From contig CAIIXF020000011.1 of the NCBI GenBank assembly GCA_903813345.2, positions 21,125,754-21,189,753 of the forward strand: a stretch of DNA of 64,000 bases, given 5' to 3'. Of the stretch, positions 55,201 through 64,000 are shown piece after piece. How positions within the stretch are numbered: position 1 is the first letter of the stretch; every line of letters begins with the position of its first letter. Source of the DNA: Owenia fusiformis. Taxonomy: Eukaryota; Annelida; Polychaeta; Sabellida; Oweniidae. The notes below the pieces were generated by a model. The model ran no database searches and was not told where the DNA came from. It was given only the letters and a program-made list of their open reading frames with translations. A program made the translations under genes and the position numbers.

Positions 55201-55534
55201 TGAAACAATGGACAAAGTATCAATGAAAAACAAATCGAAAAGATATGATTCCGATTCGGATGATGAATATGAACAATACAAGAAAAAATCAAAGAAATTG
55301 AAGAAATCCAAAAAGGAGTATGACTCTGATTCAAATAGTGACACTAATAGATACAAGAAAAAAACTTCGAAGAAATCTAAACACAGTTATAGTTCTGACT
55401 CTAGTTCAGAATCTTCCTACAATGAAAAACCCAAGAAAAAGAAAAGCAAACGCTCAAAAGAATACGATTCAGAGGAGACTCTATCAAAATCAAAGAAAAA
55501 ACACAAAAAGGAAAAGAAAAAGAGTAGACATTAA
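46278..55534 (+). CDS. PPIL4: Peptidyl-prolyl cis-trans isomerase-like 4 (nuclear cyclophilin with RRM), complete, 12 exons, 653 aa
   Basis: A nuclear, spliceosome-associated cyclophilin. Exons: 46278-46347, 49689-49821, 50355-50472, 50839-50981, 51282-51378, 51801-51917, 52337-52461, 53003-53069, 53546-53657, 54224-54305, 54455-54569, 54752-55534. All are GT-AG, phases agree, total 1962 nt. Residues 1 to about 160 are the cyclophilin domain ([52 protein letters not shown]). Residues about 240-318 are an RRM (RNP2 LFVCKL, RNP1 LQYAFIEF, ending RIHVDFSQS). From about residue 395 the tail is long, with many RD/RS/SD dipeptides, then Lys/Ser-rich stretches. The protein is longer than human PPIL4 (492 aa) because of this tail. 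In the active-site segment [14 protein letters not shown], the usual catalytic Arg and the Phe of the family (Phe kept in human PPIL4) are replaced by Ser and Leu, so isomerase activity is doubtful. Confidence 0.97.
46596..46765. mobile_element. Diverged fragment of the 'caggcctgtcaac' MITE family
   Basis: Shares cctgtcaac, then gtcacgaatttgctgg, gtcacgca words and a gtacctacc block with the copies at 22749 and 58753. Termini are eroded. In PPIL4 intron 1. Confidence 0.5.
46880..48285. mobile_element. 1.4-kb inverted-repeat element with palindromic ends (PPIL4 intron 1)
   Basis: The left end (ctggagagccttaaaatttaag...ctagccaaaatgctaaagag) recurs in reverse complement at 48205-48285 over about 75 bp. 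Each end is itself palindromic: gagccttaaaatttaaggctc, twice. It encloses a tRNA-like sequence at 47942-48010. The outer flanks show no clear duplication. Confidence 0.7.
47942..48010 (-). tRNA. tRNA-like sequence, probably a pseudogene
   Basis: On the minus strand: A-box TGGTATAGTGG, perfect B-box GGTTCGATTCC, 3' acceptor ACGGAGC-A, then a Pol III terminator-like TTTTT. The 5' acceptor strand (ACTCTGG) pairs with only five of seven positions. The anticodon stem does not close and the D region looks two bases short. The loop TTTCCAC would give anticodon UCC (Gly) if it were real. It is more likely a dead copy or a SINE head carried by the surrounding element. Confidence 0.5.
48583..49520. mobile_element. 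GTCCGTC-type interspersed repeat with hairpin end (PPIL4 intron 1)
   Basis: The hairpin ggctcacacagtgagcc at 48586-48602 is followed by a (gtcc)n microsatellite (48618-48682) and a long body ending tgtgtgagcacaggaccgtggg. On the minus strand, the segment 49150-49265 carries the same words as the array units at 14700-16740 (gattttcaaaaaaaa, tttgaagcaagttgaaa, caaatctgac). Confidence 0.7.
49850..50189 (-). mobile_element. Family H element, interrupted by a 174-bp MITE (PPIL4 intron 2)
   Basis: Reverse orientation: terminal hairpin region ttatgtcacccatcaccggg at the left, and tgtaacaaatggcaagatgac...catgttaatgccttgttt at the right. Confidence 0.75.
49873..50046. mobile_element. 174-bp MITE, caggggtttcattag ends, 6-bp duplication
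   Basis: Inverted ends caggggtttcattag / ctagtgaaacccctg. Flanks agtgac at 49867-49872 and 50047-50052. Its interior (cgcctgttgttttcag, ggacttttcaac) is homologous to the minisatellite at 53790-54090. Confidence 0.85.
50945..51060 (+). repeat. 31-bp tandem copies of the PPIL4 exon 4 end plus 5' splice site
   Basis: The exon end and donor (gacataag|gtaagg) are repeated 31 bp downstream (donor GT at 51013) and again in decayed form near 51040. Use of the second donor would add 31 nt and bring a stop. Confidence 0.85.
52735..52995 (+). repeat. Minisatellite of 'cccttatttgacagaat' units, abutting the PPIL4 exon 8 acceptor
   Basis: About 14 units of 16-20 bp, ending within about 10 bp of the ctttcag acceptor at 53002. 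Confidence 0.9.
53131..53267 (-). mobile_element. Short family H element (PPIL4 intron 8)
   Basis: Hairpin tgtcaccaccacaagtggtgaca at the left; ggcgtctgtaacatatggcag and cacgttaaagccttgtta at the right. Confidence 0.8.
53383..53480 (+). pseudogene. Decayed duplicate of the PPIL4 intron 8 end and exon 9 start
   Basis: Reads [14 protein letters not shown], against [14 protein letters not shown] in the true exon 9 at 53546, and then runs to a stop. The upstream 40 bp (tgcctttaaataggctaactgta...cttttcctcccaag) matches the sequence before the real acceptor. It lies about 120 bp upstream of the real exon, so it is a tandem duplication. Confidence 0.85.
53790..54090. repeat. Minisatellite of 'gccaaaattgcctgttgttttt' units (PPIL4 intron 9)
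   Basis: About 10 units of 22-24 bp. Both flanks (ggttttaatag, then gaggaacttttcaactgtttcc) match the MITE at 49873-50046, so the array looks like an expanded core of such a MITE. Confidence 0.9.
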
Positions 55535-55614
55535 ATGTTAAAAGCATATGCACTGCTGGAATATAAGTTGATGTTGAAAATGAGTTTTCAACCAAATTAA
55601 TGATTTTCACGAGG

Positions 55615-55626
55615 AATAAAATAAAA
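55615..55626 (+). promoter_or_regulatory. Poly(A) signals of PPIL4
   Basis: Two overlapping AATAAA/ATAAAA hexamers about 80 bp after the PPIL4 stop. A further AATAAA occurs near 56198 and could serve a longer 3'UTR. Confidence 0.55.
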
Positions 55627-55775
55627 CAAGATATTGAAATGACAAAATGTCACAACCTATCACAAAAGTGTAACAATTGTTTCAGACAATGACATCAAAT
55701 TCAAAATGACTCCAAAGCTGGACACTTGTCATAAATCAATACATGTATGTGATTGCTTCCCAGTGGTGACATTAA
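55627..55775. mobile_element. Diverged family H-like fragment in the PPIL4 3' region
   Basis: aacaagatattgaaatgacaaaatgtcac at the left and cagtggtgacatt at the right recall family H, but the middle is not alignable by eye. Confidence 0.35.
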
Positions 55776-56073
55776 CAGCTATTTTTGTAGAATTTTATTG
55801 ATGAATCCTTCCACTATTGAAACACAACAATAAACATTGGAGTAACATCGATTTTTTATTCTACAAAACAAATAAAAGCATAATTTCTTATAAAAATGAT
55901 GTAAAGTATTATATATTCCCTGATCATGTGACTGGTTATGAAAATACATACATTATTAGTTATTGACACAAAGATTCACAGCTGTTTTGCCTTAAATAAC
56001 TTATAAAATACAAATGCTAGTAATCTGAAAATCAATCAATTTTTTACAATATGACGATCCCATTGTCATCTGG

Positions 56074-56079
56074 TTTATT
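56074..56079 (-). promoter_or_regulatory. Possible poly(A) signal of NUDT18
   Basis: AATAAA on the minus strand about 520 bp past the stop. I saw no nearer canonical hexamer, though variant signals could be used. Confidence 0.35.
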
Positions 56080-56473
56080 TAGCACATTGTTGAAATACTG
56101 CATTTTGGTTGGTTGATTCAATGCCTGATATTATAACTGTCACTTATGATCAACTATTGTTAAATATTTGTAAATTTTATATGAAATTGTATAAATGAAT
56201 AAAATTTTCCAATAGCCACTATTACTTTGTCACATTCAGTTTTTTGCGTGAAAGAACCGCAGTCTGCGCAGAATTCTGCATTCAAAGAGTCATAACTTTG
56301 TACATTTTTCTGGGAACCAAAACATACAAAAAATGTTCATGCATATTCTGCTGCAATTGAAAAATGGAAAACTTGGATGAATACTAGATTTACAAATATT
56401 ATTTAAAGTAATATAAAGCAGGCAGTATCATTTCAAACATATTCCAGAAGTCTACAACATCCTGAAATATCTA

Positions 56474-56581
56474 CAGGGTGTCAAATATGTTTTCCTCCTT
56501 ATTAGCTTTAACATCCACATAATGTTACATAAGTTCATACTTTTGAAATTAAGGGGTAAAACATATTTATCTGACACCCTG
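56474..56581. mobile_element. 108-bp mariner-like MITE in the NUDT18 3'UTR
   Basis: Inverted ends cagggtgtcaaatatgtttt / aaaacatatttatctgacaccctg, each flanked by TA. It begins 16 bp after the NUDT18 stop codon, so the transcript would carry this hairpin. Confidence 0.85.
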
Positions 56582-56597
56582 TATTCAATATTATGCA

Positions 56598-59500
56598 CTA
56601 AAGAAATATCATTGGAATGCTTATTGGCCTTTCAAGTTTCAATTTATTGTCAAATCTCTTCCTTATTTTATCATCTACAATTTTGTGCCAGATGTAATCG
56701 TCATTTAAAATCTCAGGAATGGTTCCTGTTGGGATTTCCTCCTTTGTTTTTCCATGGCTGTCTTTATTTTCTGTCTCCATAGTAACAAGTAATGTCATGC
56801 AAAACCCATCATTTTCCGCAATGGGTTTTCCACGATGTTCAATGGTCAATACAGTCACTTGTTTTAAGTATTTTGTATGTCCCAATATACCCTGAAAAAA
56901 TAAATGAATATAGATTATTATAAAATAAACAGTTTTTAATTTCTATTTCATCCATTTACCAAGACCAAGTGCTTGCACAGAAATGAACATACAATAAATA
57001 TTATACATGTTAAAATCTATTGTATTTCTTTGGATATTAGAAAGAAAGGTTTTGGATTTTTAGAAAATAGGTCCAGAATGAAATTGCATGAGACAAAAAA
57101 TCAGAAATTGACACTGGGAAAAGCTCTTCTAGATTTAATTCGATGATCCTGTGTTCCTTTACGGTGTCAATAAATTCATGCAATAATATATGTTTTGTTA
57201 TGTTTGGATTTTTAGAAAATAGCCTCAAAAACTACATACGAGACAGAGAGTCAGAAATTGATTTAAAAAAATTGCAATCTCTTTAATTCCACAAACCCAT
57301 GCTCCTTTAACAGTGACAATGACTCAGTACATTATAAATCTCTCTGATGCAACAATCCTGTACTCCTAACAGTATAGATGACTGAATACAATACTTGCCT
57401 CGTATATCCTATAGATTGGCACTAGCATTGACTTGTCTTTATGTGATATATGACCTATTGGGAAATGTGAGTTATCTCCTTGTCGGGTAATCACCAATAT
57501 GTCTCCTCTGGAACACAGAAACACCATATTGTTAGAAAATTATATATTTGTTGCTCTCTTGAGTTGTAGACTATTGTGATTCTGTACATGAGACTTCAAA
57601 CCTGTAAGAGCTGACTCAAAATAATTGCTATCTAAGTCAAGCAGGGACGCAACTCAATATTTTCCAACAATGGAAATGCAGAATGTCAAAATATTTTCAG
57701 ACATTAATTACTGAATATAAATTCAAAATCAGTTAATTTAAAAAAGGTTGGAACCAATATCTTGTGTGTTTTTGGATTATTTGTTTGGAAATAAGACCAA
57801 AACCCGCAATCCAAATTCTGAAGTGAACAAAATGGTGGCTGTTTGAATTCAAATTTTGTAATCACAACATCTCCATTTATGGCACAATATCAAGTTGAAA
57901 CCCTGGGAGCCAATCCTCCTTGTATTTAAGTTATCATTGCCTAAGTCTTGCATCATGTGTCAGGACCCTGTATCCACTTCACATCCAGATTTGTGGACTC
58001 ATGGAGTTGAGTTGACAGGGGATGTCACAAGAGCTTGCAGCCCCATTCAATGTACATTTAAAGTTTCTCAGAGACAAAACATAAATTGTTCTGCTTACAA
58101 TGTGTATCCTATTCAATGCTGCCTTTCCCTTCCACCCCTAAATACAAATAAACAGAGATCAAGTACTGTCATCCTCCAAACACAGGCCTCCAGAACTAGT
58201 ACCCAATTCTTCCAGAAGAAGGAGGTACTTGTTCTGGAACTCTGTGTTTGGAGGATGAGTACGTATTTTGATCTCACTTACCTGCTTTTATCACAATAGA
58301 GTATAACAAGTCTGATGAAGAGGAACTTGTGAGGTACACATATGGGTAGAATATCTGTGTGTCTGTCCTGCCTGTCTGCCTTGAAGAACTCTAGTCCTAG
58401 GTCTATCAGTGGTTTTATATCATTGGCCCTAAAGTTGATGAGAATATTGTTTTATACATTCATTGAGGTTCTTGTGAGGTACACATTTGGTTAGAATATG
58501 TGTGTGTCAAAAACAAAAACATTTGTGCAACATCTTCAGAGAAGATGGAGAATCAATTGATCTATTTTTCAAGTGTAACAAGGATTGACATCATATTGAA
58601 ATCTGGAACATGCATTTTGACTCATGTTTTTGATCCCATTATCAGAAATTCTAAAGGATAAAACTCAAATTTCATTTTCATATCAGGGGGATAACTAGTT
58701 TCATATGTGCAAATCTATAGAAGTATAGGTAAGGGGGTTATGGAGATATCAGCAGGCCTGTCAACTTGGGAACACCTAACATGAGTGACTTGGAAATGTT
58801 GAACACCTCCCCTCCAAATAGGGGTAGGTACGAAAAAATTCGAACTGAATGCGTGACATATACGTAATTCGCGTGGAAAGTCCGAACGAAATGCGTACGT
58901 TTTTTTTCGGCATTCGTACTTTTGATGTGTAGACGAACTTTTTTATAAATTTTTCTACAGAAATATTTTTGCTTGACAATTACCAGGTAAAATGCGTATT
59001 TGCGTGACATTTTCTGTCACGCAAAAATAACTGGCGTGACTTCAAATTCTTCAGCAAATGCGTGACAAATATGCAAATTGCGGGACAGTTGACAGGCCTG
59101 TATCAGGTGACAAAGTACGATCTATTTTTTATGCCTCCCCCCTCCCCGGTAGACATGTACTGTGGGTTATACCTTAAAGTAATTCTTTATGCCTAATAAA
59201 CTAAGACCAGGAATCTTAAAGTAAGACATGGTACCTTAAAGTAAAACTGTGCACCTTAAAATAAGGCCCTGTAGTACACCTTAATGTCAGACTGTGTATA
59301 TTCAAAGTAACACATAGTATAACTTAAATTACCTTAAAGTAAGCCCAGCAGCTGTTCCAAAGTTGATTTCCTCAAGTGTACACCATTTAGCACTAAGGGA
59401 TTCTTGATCAGGAGTCTCTTTCAAACTGCCTCCTCCAAACATAAAATGGATGATATCAATACTAAATTCTTGTCATTGGGTTAACTGTATATTTTCATTA

Positions 59501-61173
59501 ACTGAACTCTGTATCTACCTGAGGGCATCTCTTTTTGAAATTTTGTTTTATGATTTATATCCAAATGAACAATACCTAGATATAAATGATACAGATTTAT
59601 GGATCAAATCTTAACCATCAAAGCTTCATACTGCAGTAATGCTAGGAGCTGTGCTCAGCTGTATAAGCAAGCACAGCTGCTAAAATGCAATGATATGAGA
59701 GACATTAGCTTTGATCGGGACAATTATTCATGTTTCAAAGTCCCTTGCTTTCCAATTCATTATTCTGTGACATCCCCCTGGAGCACCCATCCCCTTTTCA
59801 ACATTGTTATACTAAACAGGTACCTGTTACTTTACCAGCCAAAGTGAATCTAAACCAGGAGCTACTACCAGCCTCTACACAAAGGAGGGTTGTTGTGCTG
59901 ATCTTGAGTCCTGTCTCCTCCAACACTTCTCTATAGACAGCCTCCTAGATATAGATAAATGGAGGTTATTCATGGGAAGGGTCTGTATATGGGTTTTACC
60001 TCTCCACAGTCTCCTAAATATATGATTAAATGTACAGTAAAAGCTGTCTGGGTGAACACTTCTCTGTAGTGAACACCTGTGTTTAGTGAACACCACTTCA
60101 CATTTTACATTGACTTCTGTATAAAATCCTCTCTCTGTAGTGAACACCTGAACACTTTTTTATAAGTGTTCACTATTTACAGGTTTGTCTGTACTATATA
60201 GTAATTCTGAATCCTTATTTTCAATAGTGTAATATCATGCTGTGTAAGGTTAACAGTATATTCTAGGGAGTAAACAACAGCTGCCCAAGCACTCCAACCA
60301 TATGGAAATGGCGATTTACAGAGAATGCAGCCTCTACACTGAAAGATTTTCCAGAGATGATTTACGCAAAACTACCTCAAGAAGGTAAGATGACAAGCCT
60401 TAATAGGAAATGCACTTACTTCAATAGTTTCATTGAGTTCCATCCTACCAGCTGGGAGATACCACTTTCCATAACAGGACTGCTTGGCTTCCTGCATTAG
60501 CAATACGCGGCCCTTCTCATCAAACACCAGACCAACCTAAATACCAGTATGCAAATTTGACATTGACCTTTAATCATTGGCAATGGCAATGACATTCTAA
60601 ATAAATGAGATCATGTGTAACAGTTTCACTTATTTTATTTTCAGTGATTGATAAATTTAAACGATCAAACTTTTCTCATTTTTCTAATTTTACTTCACCA
60701 AAACTGATGAACTAAGATAAGTACACCTCCTTCCTGAAAACATCACTCACACAAAGTTAAACACAGAATGAGGATACAAAAAATCATTTATTAAGTTAAC
60801 ACAAAACAATCTTACCACAATGTAACAAACTGTCCTCTTGGTGATAGGCTTGAAGGATTCTAAAAAAGAAATAAGACATTGAATAAAAGAATATTATAAT
60901 ATATGGGTCATTAATAAAAGTTTGCACCATCAGAAATTGGTCTAGATTTGAGTTTTTGAGTAAGCATAATTATAAATAAAAGGCTATATTGAAATTAATT
61001 ATTTACTTCTTAATGAATGGACATTTTTTCTTATACATTTTGAAACATATAATGAGAATCCTCTGGTTCATTTTTATACCTGCATTTTCTATTGGGAAGT
61101 CAACAAAAAGTGGGCTGTCCTCTATCAATTCCCCCTGAAGTAATGCTCTGAGTTGCTGGTCGACTTCCATCAT
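56598..61173 (-). CDS. NUDT18: Nudix hydrolase, NUDT18 (8-oxo-dGDP phosphatase) type, complete, 8 exons, 337 aa
   Basis: NUDT18 hydrolyses oxidised nucleoside diphosphates (8-oxo-dGDP and relatives) and so cleans the nucleotide pool. Exons on the minus strand: 61173-61080, 60859-60816, 60536-60420, 59944-59836, about 59432-59333, 58428-58282, 57507-57399, 56891-56598; total 1014 nt, all phases agree. The Nudix box at residues 76-98 fits GX5EX7REUXEEXGU exactly: G.....E, then REVLEETGL. It is split by intron 3 after residue 85. Upstream QEAKQSCYGKWYLPAGRME matches human NUDT18 (QEAKRECRGSWYLPAGRME). The C-terminal part (GFCMTLLVTMETE, then IWHKIVDD) also follows NUDT18. Two ATGs stand side by side at the start and the first is used here. 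Intron 7 is a GC-AG intron (GAG|GCAAGT). The acceptor of exon 5 has two AG choices 3 bp apart. The gene is convergent with PPIL4. Confidence 0.93.
58155..58274. other. 120-nt near-perfect hairpin in NUDT18 intron 6
   Basis: The 5' arm (gagatcaa, gtact.tcatcctccaaacac, ccagaac.agtacc) pairs with the 3' arm (ggtactt.gttctgga, tgtgtttggaggatg.agtac, ttgatctc). This gives roughly 45 paired bases with a few bulges and a loop of about 20 nt. It starts 8 bp inside the intron from the exon 6 donor. It could be a tiny foldback element or a precursor hairpin RNA. Confidence 0.8.
58753..59100. mobile_element. 'caggcctgtcaac' MITE, copy B (NUDT18 intron 5)
   Basis: Exact 13-bp inverted ends. Flanked by tatcag at 58747-58752 and 59101-59106. 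Opposite orientation to 22749-23213. Confidence 0.9.
59163..59345 (-). repeat. Minisatellite made of the NUDT18 exon 5 donor (TTACTTTAAG|GT) units
   Basis: On the minus strand, exon 5 ends cttactttaag|gtaattt. Seven further units of 20-24 bp with ttactttaaggt or ttattttaaggt follow in the intron, several with an intact GT donor core. Confidence 0.85.
60035..60191. mobile_element. pogo/Tigger-like MITE, TA-flanked (NUDT18 intron 3)
   Basis: Ends ta-cagtaaaagctgtctggg and ttacaggtttgtctg-ta. Inside are gtgaacacc repeats shared with 5132-5789. Confidence 0.7.
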
Positions 61174-61351
61174 ATTTAAATGGAGACTTTACGGGAATAT
61201 CCGACTGCTATTCCATCTAACAACGCAATCAGCAAAGAATCTAATAGCTACCTGCATCCAAAATTTGTCTTAGAATCATATAGTAATCTTCCTACACATA
61301 TATATATATATACTGATATTCTGATACATACATGTAGGTAGCTGTAAAGTA

Positions 61352-62602
61352 ATGGTTAACAGAAGGCAATCAACCATTGTACACCCTGGAAAGGAAACCA
61401 AAGGAATACTATATCCTCTACAACACGGTTTTAGGTCGAAAAGGTCATGTGAGACGCAGCTTATTGAGTTCTATCATGATCTTGTTTCAGCCAATGATGC
61501 CAACAAGCAGATAGACGTTATCATAATGGACTTTGCTAAAGCCTTTGATAAGGTCTCTCACCGTCATCTTGCTTATAAGCTTGACTACTATGGCATCAGA
61601 GGACAAACCAATGCCTGGATCTCTGACTTTCTGTCTGATAGAACCCAGAAAGTCAGTGTGGATGGTGCTTCATCTGAAATCGGACAGGTAACATCTGGCG
61701 TGCCACAGGGAACGGTATTGGGACCGATATTATTCCTGCTGTATATTAACGACCTCCCAGATACTCTACAACATACAACCCTCCGATTATTCGCTGATGA
61801 CAGCATCATCTACAGAGAAGTTAAGACACCACAAGATGCCACTCTTCTGCAAGAAGATCTGAATGCAGCTGTAGAATGGGAGAAAACTTGGCTGATGAAG
61901 TTTCATCCTGACAAATGTACTGCATTGTCTGCCAAGTTGAATCCCAAAATCTACAAGTATGAAATGAGTGGACACACCTTGGAGCATATACCATCTGCTA
62001 GCTACCTTGGTGTTACCTTACAAGACAACCTCAAATGGAACCAGCACATAGACAAGTCTATATCCAAGAGCAACCAACTTCTTGGCATGCTGAGAAGACA
62101 CCTGTGGAAGGCCCCTCGCCACACAAAGCAGATGGGTTACTTTACTCTAGTAAGACCAAGACTGGAGTATGCTGCTGCTGTATGGGATCCACACACCCAA
62201 ACCCACATAGCTGCACTAGAAATGGTCCAACGAAGAGCTGCACGCTATGTGATGAATGACTACAGCCGTTACAGCTCAGTGACAACAATGCTGAATACAC
62301 TACAATGGACACCACTTGAAACGAGGAGACAGCAACAACGGTTGACGATGATGTTTAAGATCAAACAACAACTTGTTGCAATCCAACCAGACACATACCT
62401 CATGCCTCTCCAGCGCAGATCAAGGACTTCAAATAGTGAGAGCTTCCAGAGGTACAGTTGCAGGAAGGATGCAATGCTCCATTCCTTTTTCCCACACACC
62501 ATACCTGAGTGGAATATACTACCTGACAGCATTGTATTGGCAGAGAGCTTAGACCAGTTCAAGACTAGTCTAAGGGCTCACTACCTTACACCCATGCCTT
62601 AA
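61352..62602 (+). CDS. LINE reverse transcriptase, C-terminal part, intact frame
   Basis: RT blocks in order: QHGFRSKRSCETQL, IIMDFAKAFDKVSH, SGVPQGTVLGPILFLLYIND, the catalytic LFADDS, HPDKC, YLGVTLQDNLKWNQHI. After these comes the usual C-terminal region ending LRAHYLTPMP. The first 15-20 codons of the open frame may be flanking sequence and not LINE. There is no stop from 61352 to 62602, so the copy is young. The endonuclease and N-terminal RT are missing. The sequence differs strongly from the LINE at 9751, so it is another family. Confidence 0.92.
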   Translation: MVNRRQSTIVHPGKETKGILYPLQHGFRSKRSCETQLIEFYHDLVSANDANKQIDVIIMDFAKAFDKVSHRHLAYKLDYYGIRGQTNAWISDFLSDRTQKVSVDGASSEIGQVTSGVPQGTVLGPILFLLYINDLPDTLQHTTLRLFADDSIIYREVKTPQDATLLQEDLNAAVEWEKTWLMKFHPDKCTALSAKLNPKIYKYEMSGHTLEHIPSASYLGVTLQDNLKWNQHIDKSISKSNQLLGMLRRHLWKAPRHTKQMGYFTLVRPRLEYAAAVWDPHTQTHIAALEMVQRRAARYVMNDYSRYSSVTTMLNTLQWTPLETRRQQQRLTMMFKIKQQLVAIQPDTYLMPLQRRSRTSNSESFQRYSCRKDAMLHSFFPHTIPEWNILPDSIVLAESLDQFKTSLRAHYLTPMP

Positions 62603-62790
62603 TCTTATACTGTCTTTTAACCTATTGTTTTAGCTTTTTATTACCTAACACTGTTTTTAGCTCATGAACTTGTGTTGATGTTCATGTTTTAACTTTCTCG
62701 TACTAACCCGCGATATAATGATCAGTAAAATTGATCAATCGTGTATCCAAATGATGATGAAAGCCCCCGGGGGAAAGCATAGAGGATGAT
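61400..62790 (+). mobile_element. 5'-truncated LINE (Jockey/CR1 group) upstream of NUDT18
   Basis: Starts within the reverse transcriptase and runs through a 3' tail with gatgatgaaagcccccgg. I could not identify the target duplication or the exact ends. Confidence 0.85.
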
Positions 62791-64000
62791 AGGCCACTGA
62801 TCCACATAAATTAATAGTTACAATTTTTAGTATGTAGATTGTCATATACTGTCTCCTAAAACCAAACAGAAACTAAATCAGTGTTAACTTTTGATCTAAA
62901 ATATTCAATTCAAAATTCTATCATTTTGAAAATAATTGCAACCTGAACTTACTCTTCAATTTAGAGTTGTAATATCTTTCTAGAGTATTGACAACACAAT
63001 GAACTTGTTCTTGAAGTCATCAGCAATACTATGAATTCAATTAAAATGTGATAGATACTCTGTTATCTAACTTATTCTAATAATTTCAACTCAGAAAAAT
63101 TATTTTTGTTTATATTTATTTTTACTGGTCGCTCTTCAAATTAGAAGGTAAAAACTGTATTTGATACATCGGACATTTTGGAAAAAATCACTGTTGTTCA
63201 ACGTTTTGTGAAATAATCTGGCGTTTTCGAGCACTATATATACAATAAATATGTACTTGGATATCTGATACTTACAAAGGCAGGTAAGTGTAGACATTAT
63301 GAGCATTTTCAAGCTGAGTAATTTGCAGCCAAAAATTGCTAGTTTTCAATTTACTCTATTATCGCCCACTTAAAAATTCATGAAATTATTGTTTTGAATA
63401 AATGTCCATATTTCATATTTTTTGGGGACAATAGATTTAATTTTGAGCTCTTTTGTTGTTCTTTCGCCTATTTATATTTCCCCCATATTTAGATTATCTG
63501 ATTTTTCTTTTAGCACAGTATCTATTCTTGAGATGTAATCTGAGCCAACTATCAAACATGTCAGAATGAAAGTATCTGACTTCAACTTTTTTTCGAAGCA
63601 TTGTTCAGGTCAAAACCAAAAAATGACTGAATGGTCAAAACTTATAATAACTTACTTGTCAATCTGAACACAGTATGTTGTATCAGAGATTTAAAGGCAG
63701 AATCAGATCTATGGGTAGACTATATCCTATTTAGTCTGAATTATATTCAGACTATAAGGCACCTATGTTAAAGTTTGGCAATTCTATATATTTGTTTACA
63801 TAGGAAGTGCTATTCAAAATGGCCGATTGGGTAAAATTAATTTGCACATTTGTTACTTCAACTAGCTTTATTTCCACTTGACAATATGCTATGTTACTTT
63901 TTATTGCATTTAATTGTACCTTACTATTTAATTGAAATTTTGTAATGTTTATTTTATTGAAAAAATGGTTCCTCCAATTGATAATTTTGTGCAAAAAATT
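62791..64000. other. No gene seen at the right edge
   Basis: AT-rich. A short ATGGCCGATTGG followed by GTAAAAT at 63821 could be the start of a spliced plus-strand gene, but four codons are no evidence. Confidence 0.45.

Noticed and set aside
54919-55356. Long minus-strand frames opposite PPIL4 exon 12
   Set aside because: Shadow of the biased Arg/Asp/Ser/Lys coding sequence of the PPIL4 tail on the other strand.
57895-58299. 134-codon plus-strand frame
   Set aside because: Runs antisense through NUDT18 intron 6 and its hairpin, and overlaps the true exon 6; no codon or homology signal.
63821-63832. ATGGCCGATTGG followed by GTAAAAT as a first coding exon
   Set aside because: Four codons cannot be told from chance, and no second exon is visible in the remaining bases.

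Overview
The window is AT-rich, repeat-laden nuclear DNA from an animal. Its genes have many spliced exons, an insulin/relaxin-family prohormone, non-LTR retrotransposons and very many short inverted-repeat elements. The marine-invertebrate style of the repeats (a GTCCGTC-type element, gaccttttttgacc arrays, elements ending in a GTCACCAC/GTGGTGAC hairpin) suggests a lophotrochozoan or ambulacrarian. I cannot fix the phylum from sequence alone.

Four host genes can be built exon by exon with matching splice phases. (1) On the minus strand at 774-5970 are the first coding exons of an insulin-like peptide of the Drosophila Ilp7/relaxin type: a signal peptide exon, then a B-chain exon with the ACEKDIYRL signature. 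The A-chain exon should lie beyond base 1. (2) On the minus strand at 30648-46164 is a complete nine-exon cytosolic acetyl-CoA acetyltransferase (ACAT2-like, 392 aa). (3) On the plus strand at 46278-55534 is a complete twelve-exon PPIL4 (cyclophilin + RRM + charged tail, 653 aa). It starts only 113 bp from the ACAT2 start codon, so the two genes form a divergent pair. (4) On the minus strand at 56598-61173 is a complete eight-exon NUDT18-like Nudix hydrolase (337 aa), convergent with PPIL4.

Bases 5973-30600 hold no host gene I can support. They contain a five-unit satellite with a 5'-truncated LINE inserted in it (9751-12416), itself split by a 592-bp inverted-repeat element. They also hold a 2-kb tandem array inside a hairpin-ended element (14656-16943), tRNA-derived SINEs, a 537-bp near-perfect palindrome and a 1.2-kb CAC...GTG element. 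The 7-kb intron 7 of ACAT2 contains a nest of elements four levels deep (32402-38218). A second LINE copy (61400-62790) lies upstream of NUDT18.

The main findings are the Ilp7-type gene, whose exons are short and easily missed, and a recurring pattern in all three complete genes: tandem duplications anchored on splice sites. The extreme case is ACAT2, where a 94-bp unit (13 bp of 3' splice site plus the first 81 bp of the last exon) is present eight times in a row. ACAT2, PPIL4 and NUDT18 are not a known pathway cluster. Their proximity says nothing about joint function beyond the shared ACAT2/PPIL4 promoter.
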